Shown here piece by piece: positions 1 to 7,677 of a stretch of DNA of 19,502 nucleotides. The DNA lies in assembly GCA_017304505.1 (NCBI GenBank), contig JAFKKQ010000244.1, positions 1 through 19,502 of the forward strand, written 5' to 3'. This DNA is from Hyphomicrobiales bacterium (lineage in GTDB: Bacteria; Pseudomonadota; Alphaproteobacteria; Rhizobiales; Xanthobacteraceae). Under the pieces are notes generated by a model. It was not told the origin of the DNA. It did not search any database and saw nothing but the letters and a program-made list of their open reading frames with translations. Position numbers and translations under genes: made by a program. How positions within the stretch are numbered: position 1 is the stretch's first letter; each line of letters begins with the position of its first letter.

Positions 1-2418
1 CAGTCGCTTCACCGCGCGCTTGCGCTCGCCAACGAGCGGCACCACGAATACGCTACGCTCGAGCATCTGTTGCTCGCGCTGATCGACGATCAGGACGCGG
101 CTGCGGTGATGCGAGCGTGCAATGTCGATATCGAGAAGCTCAAGCGCAATCTCGGCTCCTATCTGGAATCGGAACTGGACAACCTGGTCACCGACGGCGG
201 AGAGGACTCCAAGCCGACGGCGGGATTCCAGAGGGTGATCCAGCGCGCGGTGATCCACGTGCAGTCGTCCGGCCGTGAGGAGGTGACCGGCGCCAATGTG
301 CTGGTCGCGATCTTTGCCGAGCGCGAGAGCCATGCGGCTTATTTCCTGCAAGAGCAGGACATGACGCGCTACGACGCGGTCAATTACATCAGTCACGGCA
401 TCGCCAAGCGGCCCGGCCTTTCCGAACAGCGCCCGGTGCGTGGCAGCGACGAGGACGCCGATGCCAAGGGCGGCAACGGCGAGGGCGAGCCGAAAAAGAA
501 GGGCGACGCGCTCGAAGCCTATTGCGTCAACCTCAACAAGAAGGCCAAGGACGGCAAGATTGACCCGCTGATCGGCCGCGAGCCCGAGATCAATCGCACC
601 ATCCAGGTGCTGTGCCGGAGGCAGAAGAACAATCCGCTCTACGTCGGCGAAGCCGGCGTCGGCAAGACTGCGATTGCCGAAGGGTTGGCGCGGCGCATCG
701 TTCACGGCGAAGTGCCTGACGTTCTCAAGAACGCAACGGTGTTCGCTTTGGACATGGGCACGCTGCTCGCGGGCACGCGCTACCGCGGCGACTTCGAGGA
801 GCGGCTGAAGCAGGTCATCAAGGAGATCGAAGCCTATCCGGGCGCGATCATGTTCATCGACGAAATCCACACGGTGATCGGCGCAGGCGCAACCTCCGGC
901 GGCGCGATGGATGCGTCGAACCTGCTGAAGCCGGCGCTTGCCGGCGGCACCATCCGCTGCATCGGCTCGACCACCTATAAGGAATACCGTCAGTATTTCG
1001 AGAAGGACCGGGCGCTGGTGCGGCGTTTCCAGAAGATCGACGTCAACGGGCCGTCGATCCCCGATGCCATCGAAATCATAAAGGGTCTCAAGCCGTATTT
1101 CGAGGCCTACCACAAGCTCAAATACACCAACGAGGCGATCAAGTCGGCGGTGGAGCTTTCCGCGCGCTACATCCACGACCGCAAGCTGCCCGACAAGGCG
1201 ATCGACGTGATCGACGAGTCGGGAGCGGCCCAGATGCTGCTGCCGGAAAGCCGTCGCAAGAAGACCATCGGTATCAAGGAGATCGAGACCACCATCGCGA
1301 CGATGGCGCGGATTCCGCCGAAGACCGTGTCGAAGGACGATGCCGAGGTGCTCCAGCATCTTGAGCAGACGCTCAAGACCGTGGTCTATGGTCAGGACAA
1401 GCCGATCGAGGCGCTGTCCGCGGCGATCAAGCTCGCCCGCGCGGGTCTGCGCGAACCGGAAAAGCCGATCGGCTGTTACCTGTTCTCCGGCCCGACCGGC
1501 GTCGGCAAGACCGAGGTGGCCAAGCAACTGGCGGCAAGCCTCGGCGTGCATCTGACACGCTTCGACATGTCGGAATACATGGAGCGGCACACCGTCTCGC
1601 GGCTGATCGGTGCGCCTCCAGGCTATGTCGGATTCGATCAGGGTGGCCTGCTTACGGATGCGATCGACCAGCATCCGCACAGCGTGCTGCTGCTCGACGA
1701 GATCGAGAAGGCGCACCCGGACTTGTTCAACGTCCTGCTGCAGATCATGGATCACGGCAAGCTGACCGACCATAACGGCAAACAGGTCGATTTCCGCAAC
1801 GTGATCCTGATCATGACCACGAACGCGGGCGCGGCCGACATGGCGAAGGCGGCTTACGGCTTCACTCGCCAGAAGCGCGAGGGCGACGACCAGGAAGCGA
1901 TCAATCGGCTGTTCGCGCCGGAGTTCCGCAACCGGCTCGACGCCGTCGTCACCTTCAATCACCTCTCGCCGGAGGTGATTGCCAAGGTGGTCGAGAAGTT
2001 CGTCATCCAGCTCGAGGCGCAGCTTGCCGACCGCAACGTCACCATCGAACTGACGGACGAGGCGAGCCGCTGGCTGATTGCCAATGGTTACGACGAGCTG
2101 ATGGGCGCTCGCCCGATGGCGCGGGTGATCCAGGAGCACATCAAGAAGGGGCTCGCCGACGAGGTGCTGTTCGGCAAGCTCAAGGGCGGCGGCCACGTGC
2201 GCGTCGTTCTGCAAAAGGACGAAAGCGGCAACAGCAAGCTCGGCTTTGAGTTCCTCGAAGGGCCGGTGACGCCCAAGCCCGAGGCCATCCCGGAAAAGCG
2301 GGCCCGCAAGCCGCGCCGGCCGAGCGTTCGCAAGAAGCCGCCCGGTCCGAAAGATGACGGCGGGAGCGGTCCGCCTCGGGGCGGCAGCGTGCCGAAGGTG
2401 CCGCTGGTTAAGGTGTGA
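1..2418 (+). CDS. clpA: ATP-dependent Clp protease ATP-binding subunit ClpA (5' partial)
   Basis: AAA+ unfoldase that feeds substrates, including N-degron substrates delivered by ClpS, into ClpP in the cytoplasm. The frame is open from base 1 (QSLHRALALANERHHEYATL), which is the Clp N-domain, so the true start lies just upstream; homologues suggest about eight codons are missing. Counting from base 1, the 805 visible residues hold the first Walker A (GEAGVGKT, about 216-223) and Walker B (FIDEIH, about 285), then the second Walker A (GPTGVGKT, 497-504) and Walker B (LLLDEIEKAH, about 563). Y-G-F at 619-621 sits where ClpA carries its ClpP-docking loop. The last 50 or so residues are a Pro/Lys/Arg/Gly-rich tail that E. 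coli ClpA lacks. clpS would be expected upstream, outside the window. The gene ends 50 bp before a convergent MFS gene. Confidence 0.97.
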   Translation, partial: QSLHRALALANERHHEYATLEHLLLALIDDQDAAAVMRACNVDIEKLKRNLGSYLESELDNLVTDGGEDSKPTAGFQRVIQRAVIHVQSSGREEVTGANVLVAIFAERESHAAYFLQEQDMTRYDAVNYISHGIAKRPGLSEQRPVRGSDEDADAKGGNGEGEPKKKGDALEAYCVNLNKKAKDGKIDPLIGREPEINRTIQVLCRRQKNNPLYVGEAGVGKTAIAEGLARRIVHGEVPDVLKNATVFALDMGTLLAGTRYRGDFEERLKQVIKEIEAYPGAIMFIDEIHTVIGAGATSGGAMDASNLLKPALAGGTIRCIGSTTYKEYRQYFEKDRALVRRFQKIDVNGPSIPDAIEIIKGLKPYFEAYHKLKYTNEAIKSAVELSARYIHDRKLPDKAIDVIDESGAAQMLLPESRRKKTIGIKEIETTIATMARIPPKTVSKDDAEVLQHLEQTLKTVVYGQDKPIEALSAAIKLARAGLREPEKPIGCYLFSGPTGVGKTEVAKQLAASLGVHLTRFDMSEYMERHTVSRLIGAPPGYVGFDQGGLLTDAIDQHPHSVLLLDEIEKAHPDLFNVLLQIMDHGKLTDHNGKQVDFRNVILIMTTNAGAADMAKAAYGFTRQKREGDDQEAINRLFAPEFRNRLDAVVTFNHLSPEVIAKVVEKFVIQLEAQLADRNVTIELTDEASRWLIANGYDELMGARPMARVIQEHIKKGLADEVLFGKLKGGGHVRVVLQKDESGNSKLGFEFLEGPVTPKPEAIPEKRARKPRRPSVRKKPPGPKDDGGSGPPRGGSVPKVPLVKV

Positions 2419-2438
2419 CGGCAAAATCAGCGAGAGAA

Positions 2439-2467
2439 GGAAGGCCGCCCCGAGAGGCGGCCTTTCC
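2439..2467. terminator. Bidirectional hairpin terminator between clpA and the MFS gene
   Basis: The arms AAGGCCGCC (2441-2449) and GGCGGCCTT (2456-2464) are perfect complements around the 6-nt loop CCGAGA. The stem extends outward by a G-T and a G-C pair. It lies 20 bp after the clpA stop and just before the stop of the convergent MFS gene. The plus side ends in TTT and the minus side runs into CCTTCCTTCTCTC, so it could work in both directions. Confidence 0.75.
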
Positions 2468-2468
2468 G

Positions 2469-3896
2469 TTAGGGCTGCTGCTTCATGGAATCCGGGCGGA
2501 TGAACAGCGCCGCGATGAGTGCGCCGGCGAGTTCCACGCAACCGCCGCCGAGAAAAGCCAGACGCAGCCCGGTCATGACTGCCGGTGTTGTGTTTCCAGC
2601 GGCGAACACCGCGTAGATCGCGCCGAGGACGGCAATGCCCAGCGTCGCGCCGATCATCCGCGCGGTGTTGACCAGGCCGGACGCGGTGCCGGAGCGCCCC
2701 GGCGGAACGCTCGCGACCGCGACGGCGTTGACCGGCGCGGTGTTGAGCCCGAGCCCGACGCCGATCACCAGCGTGGCGATCTCGATCAACGTCAGATCGA
2801 GAGATGCCGATACCAGGGTCAGCAGCAACAGCCCGCCGCCCATGCAGCCAAGGCCCGCGGTCATCAGGACGCGAGCGCCGAGCTTGCCCGCCAACATACC
2901 GGAGGCCTGCGAGACGGCGATGAAGGCGACCGACATCGGCAGCAAGACGAGGCCGGTTGAGAAGGCCGAAAGTCCACCCTGGTTTTGCAGGTAGAGCGGC
3001 AGCAGGAATAGCATCGCATACATGCCGAATGTCATGCAGCCGGCCCCGGCCAACGCCGCGTTGAATTCGTGACTTCTGAAAATGTCGAGTGGCACCAGCG
3101 CGCCTTTCTTGTCCTTTTCGACGAAGAAGAACAGCGCGGCTGCAACGATGAACGTGGTCGCCGAGAGCAGACCTGTCGGCGACGTCCAGCCACGATGCGG
3201 GGCCTCGATGGCGGCGACGCACAACGCGCTCAGGCCAGCGATGGCGAAAAGCTGTCCGGTGATGTCCAAGGTTCGGCCTTGCGGATCGCGCGTTTCCGGC
3301 ACCCACCGCATGGCGAGGAAAATGGCCAGTGCGCAGATCGGCAGGACCAATGCGCAGACGGCGCGCCAGCCCGCCGCATCGACGACCAGTCCGCCGACAG
3401 TGGGGCCGAGCGCCGTGGCGATGCCGTTGCAACTCGCCCAGATGCCGATGGCGTGCGCGCGTTGCGCGGAATCGCGATAGGCAACGCTCAAGATGGCAAG
3501 CGACGTCGGTACGTCGAGGGCTGCACCGATCCCGGTAACGGCCCGGCCGGCGATCAGCGTCGCGCCGTTGGGCGCAACCATGCAGACCACAGAGCCAGCC
3601 ACGATCAGAGCGATCCCGGCCATGAAGATCCGAGCGCGGCCATAAAGGTCGCCCAGCGTGCCGCCGGTGAGCAGGAGCGTGGCGTAGAGCAGATTGTAGA
3701 CGTCCATGACCCATTGCAACTCGCTTACGCCGGCGCCGAGATCGTTGCCGATGTGCTTGAGCGCGAGATTGACGACCTGGGAGTCGAACTGCGCGATGAA
3801 GACGCCGAGCGACATGGCCAGAAGGATCATGGGCTTTCCAGTTTCTTGAATCCGCGCGGTTCGCGACCGCTTTCTGGATAACGCGGGAACGTGCAT
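2469..3896 (-). CDS. MFS transporter, DHA2 (EmrB/QacA-like) family
   Basis: Inner-membrane secondary transporter, probably a proton-driven drug or metabolite exporter; the substrate cannot be read from sequence. The 475 residues are largely hydrophobic segments, as expected for a 12-14 helix MFS protein. The motif FDSQVVNLAL (37-46) matches the first-helix signature of DHA2 exporters, QWVMDVYNLL (61-70) fits the second helix, and GDLYGRARIF (82-91) is MFS motif A. The start is uncertain. ATG at 3896 has GGGGA a few bases upstream but adds a basic 22-residue leader. An internal ATG at 3830 (MILLAMSLGV) is preceded by GGAAAG and starts right at helix 1. It is divergent from an ArsR-type regulator across 78 bp that contains a dyad, which suggests local control. 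The gene is convergent with clpA. Confidence 0.9.
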   Translation of the reverse strand: MHVPALSRKRSRTARIQETGKPMILLAMSLGVFIAQFDSQVVNLALKHIGNDLGAGVSELQWVMDVYNLLYATLLLTGGTLGDLYGRARIFMAGIALIVAGSVVCMVAPNGATLIAGRAVTGIGAALDVPTSLAILSVAYRDSAQRAHAIGIWASCNGIATALGPTVGGLVVDAAGWRAVCALVLPICALAIFLAMRWVPETRDPQGRTLDITGQLFAIAGLSALCVAAIEAPHRGWTSPTGLLSATTFIVAAALFFFVEKDKKGALVPLDIFRSHEFNAALAGAGCMTFGMYAMLFLLPLYLQNQGGLSAFSTGLVLLPMSVAFIAVSQASGMLAGKLGARVLMTAGLGCMGGGLLLLTLVSASLDLTLIEIATLVIGVGLGLNTAPVNAVAVASVPPGRSGTASGLVNTARMIGATLGIAVLGAIYAVFAAGNTTPAVMTGLRLAFLGGGCVELAGALIAALFIRPDSMKQQP

Positions 3897-3907
3897 TGCG
3901 TCCCCAT

Positions 3908-3937
3908 CGAACGCTTCGGCCGCGACCGAAGTGTTCG
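3908..3937. promoter_or_regulatory. 30-bp dyad, candidate operator in the divergent MFS/arsR gap
   Basis: The arms CGAACGCTTCGG (3908-3919) and CCGAAGTGTTCG (3926-3937) are complementary at 11 of 12 positions around a 6-bp centre. The dyad sits between the MFS start (3896) and the regulator start (3975). A weak -35/-10 pair for the regulator (TTGCAT at 3941, TAGCCT at 3963, 16-bp spacing) would begin just beyond its right arm. The adjacent ArsR-family regulator is the natural candidate ligand; that link is inference. Confidence 0.55.
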
Positions 3938-3974
3938 TGCTTGCATTCAGGGCGGCGCGGAGTAGCCTTCAGCC

Positions 3975-4655
3975 ATGAACGCTCCGCGTCTCGCCGAAAT
4001 CGGATCGCTGGTCGGCGATCAGGCCCGCGCCAATATCCTGTCGCAACTGATGGACGGTCGCGCCTTGACGGCAACCGAGCTTGGCTTTGCCGCCGGTGTC
4101 TCGGCGCAGACCACTAGCGGCCATCTCGCCAAGCTCACCGCGAGCGGCTTGCTTGCCGTCACCAAGCAGGGTCGTCATCGCTATTACCGTTTGGCGACGC
4201 CTCACGTCGCGCGGATGATCGAGCACATCATGGTGGTGGCCGGCGACAAGCCGGCGCGCATCCCGATGCATGGCGCGCGGCAGGAAGCGGTCCGCACGGC
4301 GCGCACCTGTTACGACCATCTGGCCGGGCGGCTCGGCGTCGGCATCGCCGATGTGCTGCTGGCGCGAAAGTATCTCGTGCTCGCCGCCGACGGCGGAGAG
4401 GTCACGCGCGCGGGTGCGCGTTTCCTGGACAAACTCGGCGTCGAGCCCGAAGCCGTTTCCGGCCGGCGGCCGTTCTGCCGCACTTGTCTCGATTGGACAG
4501 AGCGGCGTCCGCATCTCGCCGGCAAGCTTGGCACCGCGCTTGCGGCCCGGTTCTTCGAGCGCCGATGGTTGGAGCGCCAGGCCGGCAGCCGGGCGCTGAC
4601 GGTCACGCCGGCGGGCCGTCGCATGCTCCGCGAGCTTTTCGGCCTGACGCTCTGA
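3975..4655 (+). CDS. ArsR/SmtB-type winged-helix transcriptional regulator with C-terminal extension
   Basis: Cytoplasmic DNA-binding repressor-like protein of 226 residues, about twice the length of a minimal ArsR protein. The winged helix occupies roughly 5-90: ALTATELGFAAGVSAQTTSG is the helix-turn-helix and GRHRYYRLA (67-75) is the wing. The classic ArsR metal motif ELCVC is absent. The C-terminal half carries Cys112, Cys168 and Cys171, the last two as C-x2-C in FCRTCLDWTERR, followed by a second winged-helix-like basic region ending TPAGRRMLRELF. This long form is a known family among proteobacterial ArsR-like proteins, but its effector is unknown to me. It is divergent from the MFS gene and 62 bp upstream of azlC. 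The ribosome-binding site is weak (GGAG, 12 nt from ATG). It probably controls the MFS exporter, azlCD, or both. Confidence 0.85.
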   Translation: MNAPRLAEIGSLVGDQARANILSQLMDGRALTATELGFAAGVSAQTTSGHLAKLTASGLLAVTKQGRHRYYRLATPHVARMIEHIMVVAGDKPARIPMHGARQEAVRTARTCYDHLAGRLGVGIADVLLARKYLVLAADGGEVTRAGARFLDKLGVEPEAVSGRRPFCRTCLDWTERRPHLAGKLGTALAARFFERRWLERQAGSRALTVTPAGRRMLRELFGLTL

Positions 4656-4717
4656 GCGTCCATGCGCCCATAAGGGTTGGCGTTGCGCGGCACGTGCGCC
4701 TGTGGGACAGAAGGGCG

Positions 4718-5446
4718 ATGCCCGGCTTCACCGACAGGTCCGCGCCGCTCCATCCGTTCTTCGCCGGTGTGACATCGGCCTGCACATCGGTGTTTTCGCT
4801 GGTGCTGGCGGGAACCTATATCGGCCTTGGCGCGCTGGCCCATGATTTCGGCTTCGCCTCATGGTGGCTCGCACTTTCGACGGTGCTGGTGTGGGCCGCG
4901 CCGGCGCAAGTCATTTTGTTGTCCTCGCTTGGCACCGGCGGAGCGCTGATCGAAACCGCGATCGCGGTGACGCTGACGGCGATCCGTCTGTTTCCGATGG
5001 TGGTGGCGCTGCTGCCGCTGATCCGGGGCGGAGCGCGCCGGTTTCGCGATCTGCTGTTGCCCACGCACTTCACGTCCGCGAGCATGTGGGTGGAATCGCT
5101 GCGGCTGTTGCCGCGGATGCCGCCCGAGCGCCGCATCCCGTTCTGCAACGGCCTGTCGGTCGGCTACATGGGCACCGCGGTGGTGTTCGGCTTCGTCGGT
5201 TATTACCTCGCCGCCGGGCTGCCGCCGCTGCTGGCCGGTGCGTTGCTGTTTCTCACGCCGATGTCGTTTCTTGTTTCCACGGCGCGCAACAGCCGCGCGC
5301 TGGTGGATCGGATCGCATTCGGGCTTGGCCTTGTAATCGGGCCGCTGCTGACCTGGTACCACGTCCAGTTGGATCTGATGTGGACCGGTATCGGCGGCGG
5401 TGTGATCGCCTACGGCATTCATCGCCTGCGCAGAATCGCGTCATGA
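4718..5446 (+). CDS. azlC: AzlC family branched-chain amino-acid export protein, large subunit
   Basis: Multi-helix inner-membrane protein of the LIV-E/AzlC family (YgaZ in E. coli), which with AzlD exports branched-chain amino acids or related compounds. The 242-residue length matches YgaZ (about 245). The family signature lies around VLVWAAPAQVILLSSLGTGG (residues 54-73), followed by the conserved LTAIRLFPM segment, and most of the rest is hydrophobic helices. I chose ATG 4718 because AGAAGGG lies 2 nt upstream and the protein then begins right before helix 1; the frame stays open back to 4484, but that part overlaps the regulator and is not AzlC-like. The stop overlaps the azlD start as ATGA, so the two are translationally coupled. 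Confidence 0.9.
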   Translation: MPGFTDRSAPLHPFFAGVTSACTSVFSLVLAGTYIGLGALAHDFGFASWWLALSTVLVWAAPAQVILLSSLGTGGALIETAIAVTLTAIRLFPMVVALLPLIRGGARRFRDLLLPTHFTSASMWVESLRLLPRMPPERRIPFCNGLSVGYMGTAVVFGFVGYYLAAGLPPLLAGALLFLTPMSFLVSTARNSRALVDRIAFGLGLVIGPLLTWYHVQLDLMWTGIGGGVIAYGIHRLRRIAS

Positions 5447-5790
5447 GCGCGGTCTGGACCGAGCTTTGGCCCTATCTCATGCTGATCCTGGCCGGCTTCC
5501 TGCCGAACGAGATCTGGCGGGTATTCGGCCTTGTCCTGGCGCGCGGCCTGAACGAAGGGTCGGAACTGGTGCTGTTGTCGCGCGCCGTCGCGACGGCGAT
5601 CATCGCCGGCGTGGTCGCCAAACTGATCGTTTTTTCGAGCGGCGCACTCGACAGCATCCCGTTGGCGGTGCGCCTTACCGCGGCGGGCGGCGGGTTCGTC
5701 GCATTTTTTCTGGTGCGCCGCTCGGTGTTCGTCGGCGTCCTGGTGGGTGAGGTGGTGCTGCTGGCTGGAGGCTTTTTGTTCGGCCCTTAG
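5443..5790 (+). CDS. azlD: AzlD family branched-chain amino-acid transport protein, small subunit
   Basis: Small 115-residue membrane protein, partner of AzlC (YgaH in E. coli, about 111 residues). It is made of four or so hydrophobic segments, beginning ELWPYLMLILAGFLPNEIWR and ending VGVLVGEVVLLAGGFLFGP. The ATG lies inside the azlC stop (ATGA), which fixes the start; the frame is open back to 4861, but that region is the azlC gene in another frame. It ends directly against a palindromic repeat that begins 1 nt after the stop. The two-subunit arrangement and length support the call; the true substrate could differ from branched-chain amino acids. Confidence 0.87.
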   Translation: MSAVWTELWPYLMLILAGFLPNEIWRVFGLVLARGLNEGSELVLLSRAVATAIIAGVVAKLIVFSSGALDSIPLAVRLTAAGGGFVAFFLVRRSVFVGVLVGEVVLLAGGFLFGP

Positions 5791-5836
5791 ATCATGATCC
5801 CGAAAAGCGGAAGCGGGTTTTCGGATAAGATCATGC
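5791..5836. repeat. Short interspersed palindromic element (rhizobial ATCATGATC...GATCATGC type)
   Basis: Nested inverted repeats: outer ATGATC (5794-5799) with GATCAT (5829-5834), inner CCGAAAA (5800-5806) with TTTTCGG (5818-5824). From memory, elements with this outline (a GATCATG edge and a CCGAAAA/TTTTCGG core) are scattered in intergenic regions of Bradyrhizobium-like genomes. Only this one copy is visible here, so the repeat status needs the rest of the genome. Confidence 0.6.
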
Positions 5837-5856
5837 TCAGTCAAAAGACAAGCGAC

Positions 5857-5887
5857 GCGTCTGGTTCAACGTGGTTGAATCAGACGC
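5857..5887. terminator. Strong 14-bp hairpin between azlD and the HIT gene
   Basis: The arms GCGTCTGGTTCAAC (5857-5870) and GTTGAATCAGACGC (5874-5887) pair at 13 of 14 positions plus one G-T, with a 3-nt loop. It lies between convergent azlD and the HIT gene. The right arm contains the HIT stop codon (5880-5882). There is no clear T-run on either side, so a terminator or mRNA 3'-end stabiliser is inferred from position and stability. It may be one half of a larger repeat with the element just to the left. Confidence 0.5.
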
Positions 5888-6308
5888 GAGTCAGGGCCGC
5901 GGCGAGCTTAAGCGCTTGGTCGGACAGCACGTCGGGCCGTTCCTTCTCGCTCGCCGGTGGTTTCATCGCGACACCCGCCTTGCGCGGAATGACGTGGACG
6001 TGAAGATGGAACACCACCTGGCCGCCGGCCCCCTCGTTGAATTGCTGGATGGTGATGCCATCGGCGTGAAACACGCTCATCGCGGCCTTGGCGATAGTCT
6101 GCGATGCGTGCATCACGGCGGCGAGGTCGTCGGGCGCGATGTCAAGCAGGTTGCGGGCGGGCGCCTTCGGCAGCACCAGCGTATGGCCCGGTGCGCGCGG
6201 CATGATGTCGAGGAACGCCAGCACCTTGTCGTTCTCGTAAACCTTATGGCACGGCAATTCGCCGCGAAGGATTTTTGCGAAAATGTTCTGCGGGTCGTAG
6301 CCCGGCAT
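5880..6308 (-). CDS. HIT family (histidine triad) hydrolase
   Basis: Cytoplasmic nucleotide-binding hydrolase of the Hint branch, which cleaves nucleoside phosphoramidates or similar substrates. The 142-residue length is normal. The catalytic histidine triad is HLHVHVIPR with His101, His103 and His105, preceded by the conserved PGHTLVLPK (40-48) and by YENDKVLAFLDIMPRAPGH, where the nucleotide binds. ATG 6308 is preceded by GGGAGG with a good 6-nt spacing. It is the last gene of a four-gene minus-strand run, 44 bp after the DUF482 gene. Its last codons fall inside a strong hairpin, so the gene end is joined to a repeat. The physiological substrate is not predictable. Confidence 0.95.
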   Translation of the reverse strand: MPGYDPQNIFAKILRGELPCHKVYENDKVLAFLDIMPRAPGHTLVLPKAPARNLLDIAPDDLAAVMHASQTIAKAAMSVFHADGITIQQFNEGAGGQVVFHLHVHVIPRKAGVAMKPPASEKERPDVLSDQALKLAAALTRV

Positions 6309-6352
6309 GGATGCCTCCCTGAAATCCCGTTCGTGTCCGCGCGCGCCGCGCG

Positions 6353-7615
6353 TCAGTCTTGTTCCTGTTCAATCAGATCCTTGCGGAACGGCGCCAGCGC
6401 CGCAAGCTCTTTGCCGGCCTCCTGGACGTAGGCTCGCTCGCGCGTCAGATAGTCGGCGACCGCCCGGCGCAAGCCCGGATCGGCAATGTAGTGGGCAGAG
6501 TGTGTCGTGGTCGGCATGTAGCCGCGCGCCAGCTTGTGTTCGCCTTGCGCGCCGGCCTCGACCCGCTTGAGCCCGTGTGCGATGGCAAAGTCGATGGCTT
6601 GATAGTAGCAGACCTCGAAGTGCAAAAAGGGGTGGTGCTCGATTGCACCCCAGTGGCGGCCGAAAAGCGTATCCGAGCCTATGAAGTTGATCGCGCCTGC
6701 AATCCAGCGGCCGGCGCGCTTAGCCATGACCAGCACAATGCGGTCGGCCATGCGCTCGCCGATCAGCGAATAGAATTTACGATTGAGATAGGGACGGCCC
6801 CATTTGCGCGAGCCCGTCTCCATGTAGAACTCGAAAAAGGCGTCCCAGACCTCTTCGGTCAGGTCGCGCCCGGTCAGCCAGTGTACCGTGACGCCGGCCG
6901 CCAGCGCCTCGCGCCGCTCGCGGCGGATGGTTTTGCGCTTGCGCGCCGACAGCGCCTCGAGAAAGGCCTCGAAGGTGGCGTAGCCGGCATTCTCCCAATG
7001 GAACTGCTGGTCGGTGCGATGCAGGAAGCCATGCTCGACCAACTCCCGGCATTCGGCCTCCGGCAGGAAGGTGAAATGAACCGAGGACGTGTCGTGCCGT
7101 CGGCACAATTCGATCAGGCCGGCGGTGAGGGCGGCGCGCATCCGCACGGCATCGGGCGAGGGGCGCACCAGCAGCCGCCTGCCGGTCGCCGGCGTGAATG
7201 GCACCGAAACTTGAAGCTTCGGGTAGTACTGGCCGCCGGCGCGTTCGTAAGCCTCCGCCCAGCCGCGATCGAAGACATACTCGCCGCGAGAATGCGATTT
7301 CAGATAACAGGGTACAACGCCGAGCACGCCGCCTTGCGGGGCTTCCGCAACGACATGCTGGGGTTGCCAGCCGGTTCGCGCCGTGGCCGAGCCCGAAGCC
7401 TCCAGGGAGTACAAAAAATCATATGATATGAATGGATTATAGGAAATATCTTCTTCAATAGATTGATTAGCTGCCTTTTTCTCAGAATTCGGTTGAAGAA
7501 TATCGCCTATCCGTGGATTCGCGCATCCGTCCCATGTCGCAGCGCCAATTTCGGCAATGGCCGGGACGATGCGGAGCTGCAGATCGACAAGGGCGGCGGT
7601 TGCAGGTGGGGGCAT
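6353..7615 (-). CDS. DUF482 / FemAB-like GNAT family protein
   Basis: Member of the PF04339 family, a GNAT-fold group related to FemAB and often labelled 'peptidoglycan biosynthesis/recognition'; the reaction is unproven. The 420 residues include the family features YNPFISYDFL (59-68), the GRHWGAIEHHPFLHFEVCYY tract, a KRKTIRRERREA basic segment and the C-terminal EAGAQGEHKLARGYMPT tract. It is 62 bp downstream of the GDPD gene and 44 bp upstream of the HIT gene, so probably co-transcribed. An insertion-like stretch around residues 36-56 (IGDILQPNSEKKAANQSI) precedes YNPFIS, and the DNA there is far more AT-rich than the rest of the gene. ATG 7615 lacks a clear ribosome-binding site, so the start may be a few codons off. 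Confidence 0.9.
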   Translation of the reverse strand: MPPPATAALVDLQLRIVPAIAEIGAATWDGCANPRIGDILQPNSEKKAANQSIEEDISYNPFISYDFLYSLEASGSATARTGWQPQHVVAEAPQGGVLGVVPCYLKSHSRGEYVFDRGWAEAYERAGGQYYPKLQVSVPFTPATGRRLLVRPSPDAVRMRAALTAGLIELCRRHDTSSVHFTFLPEAECRELVEHGFLHRTDQQFHWENAGYATFEAFLEALSARKRKTIRRERREALAAGVTVHWLTGRDLTEEVWDAFFEFYMETGSRKWGRPYLNRKFYSLIGERMADRIVLVMAKRAGRWIAGAINFIGSDTLFGRHWGAIEHHPFLHFEVCYYQAIDFAIAHGLKRVEAGAQGEHKLARGYMPTTTHSAHYIADPGLRRAVADYLTRERAYVQEAGKELAALAPFRKDLIEQEQD

Positions 7616-7677
7616 AAGCGATAGCGACGGGTCTGATTGCGTAGGGTCGGCGTTGGCCTATCCCATAAATATGGTGA

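Noticed and set aside
2415..3881. Long open frames on the plus strand opposite the MFS gene
   Set aside because: Low-complexity Arg/Gly/Asp-rich translations typical of the antisense of GC-rich coding DNA; the minus strand has clear MFS motifs.
4484..4717. Longer AzlC start
   Set aside because: The extra part overlaps the regulator gene, is Arg-rich rather than membrane-like, and ATG 4718 has a ribosome-binding site and the expected family length.
6359..7426. 355-codon plus-strand frame opposite the DUF482 gene
   Set aside because: Antisense shadow created by third-position GC bias; no family resemblance, and the minus strand carries PF04339 motifs.
7663..7674. Palindrome CCATAAATATGG between the GDPD and DUF482 genes
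   Set aside because: Only 5-bp arms in an AT-rich gap; may occur by chance and has no matching partner in the window.
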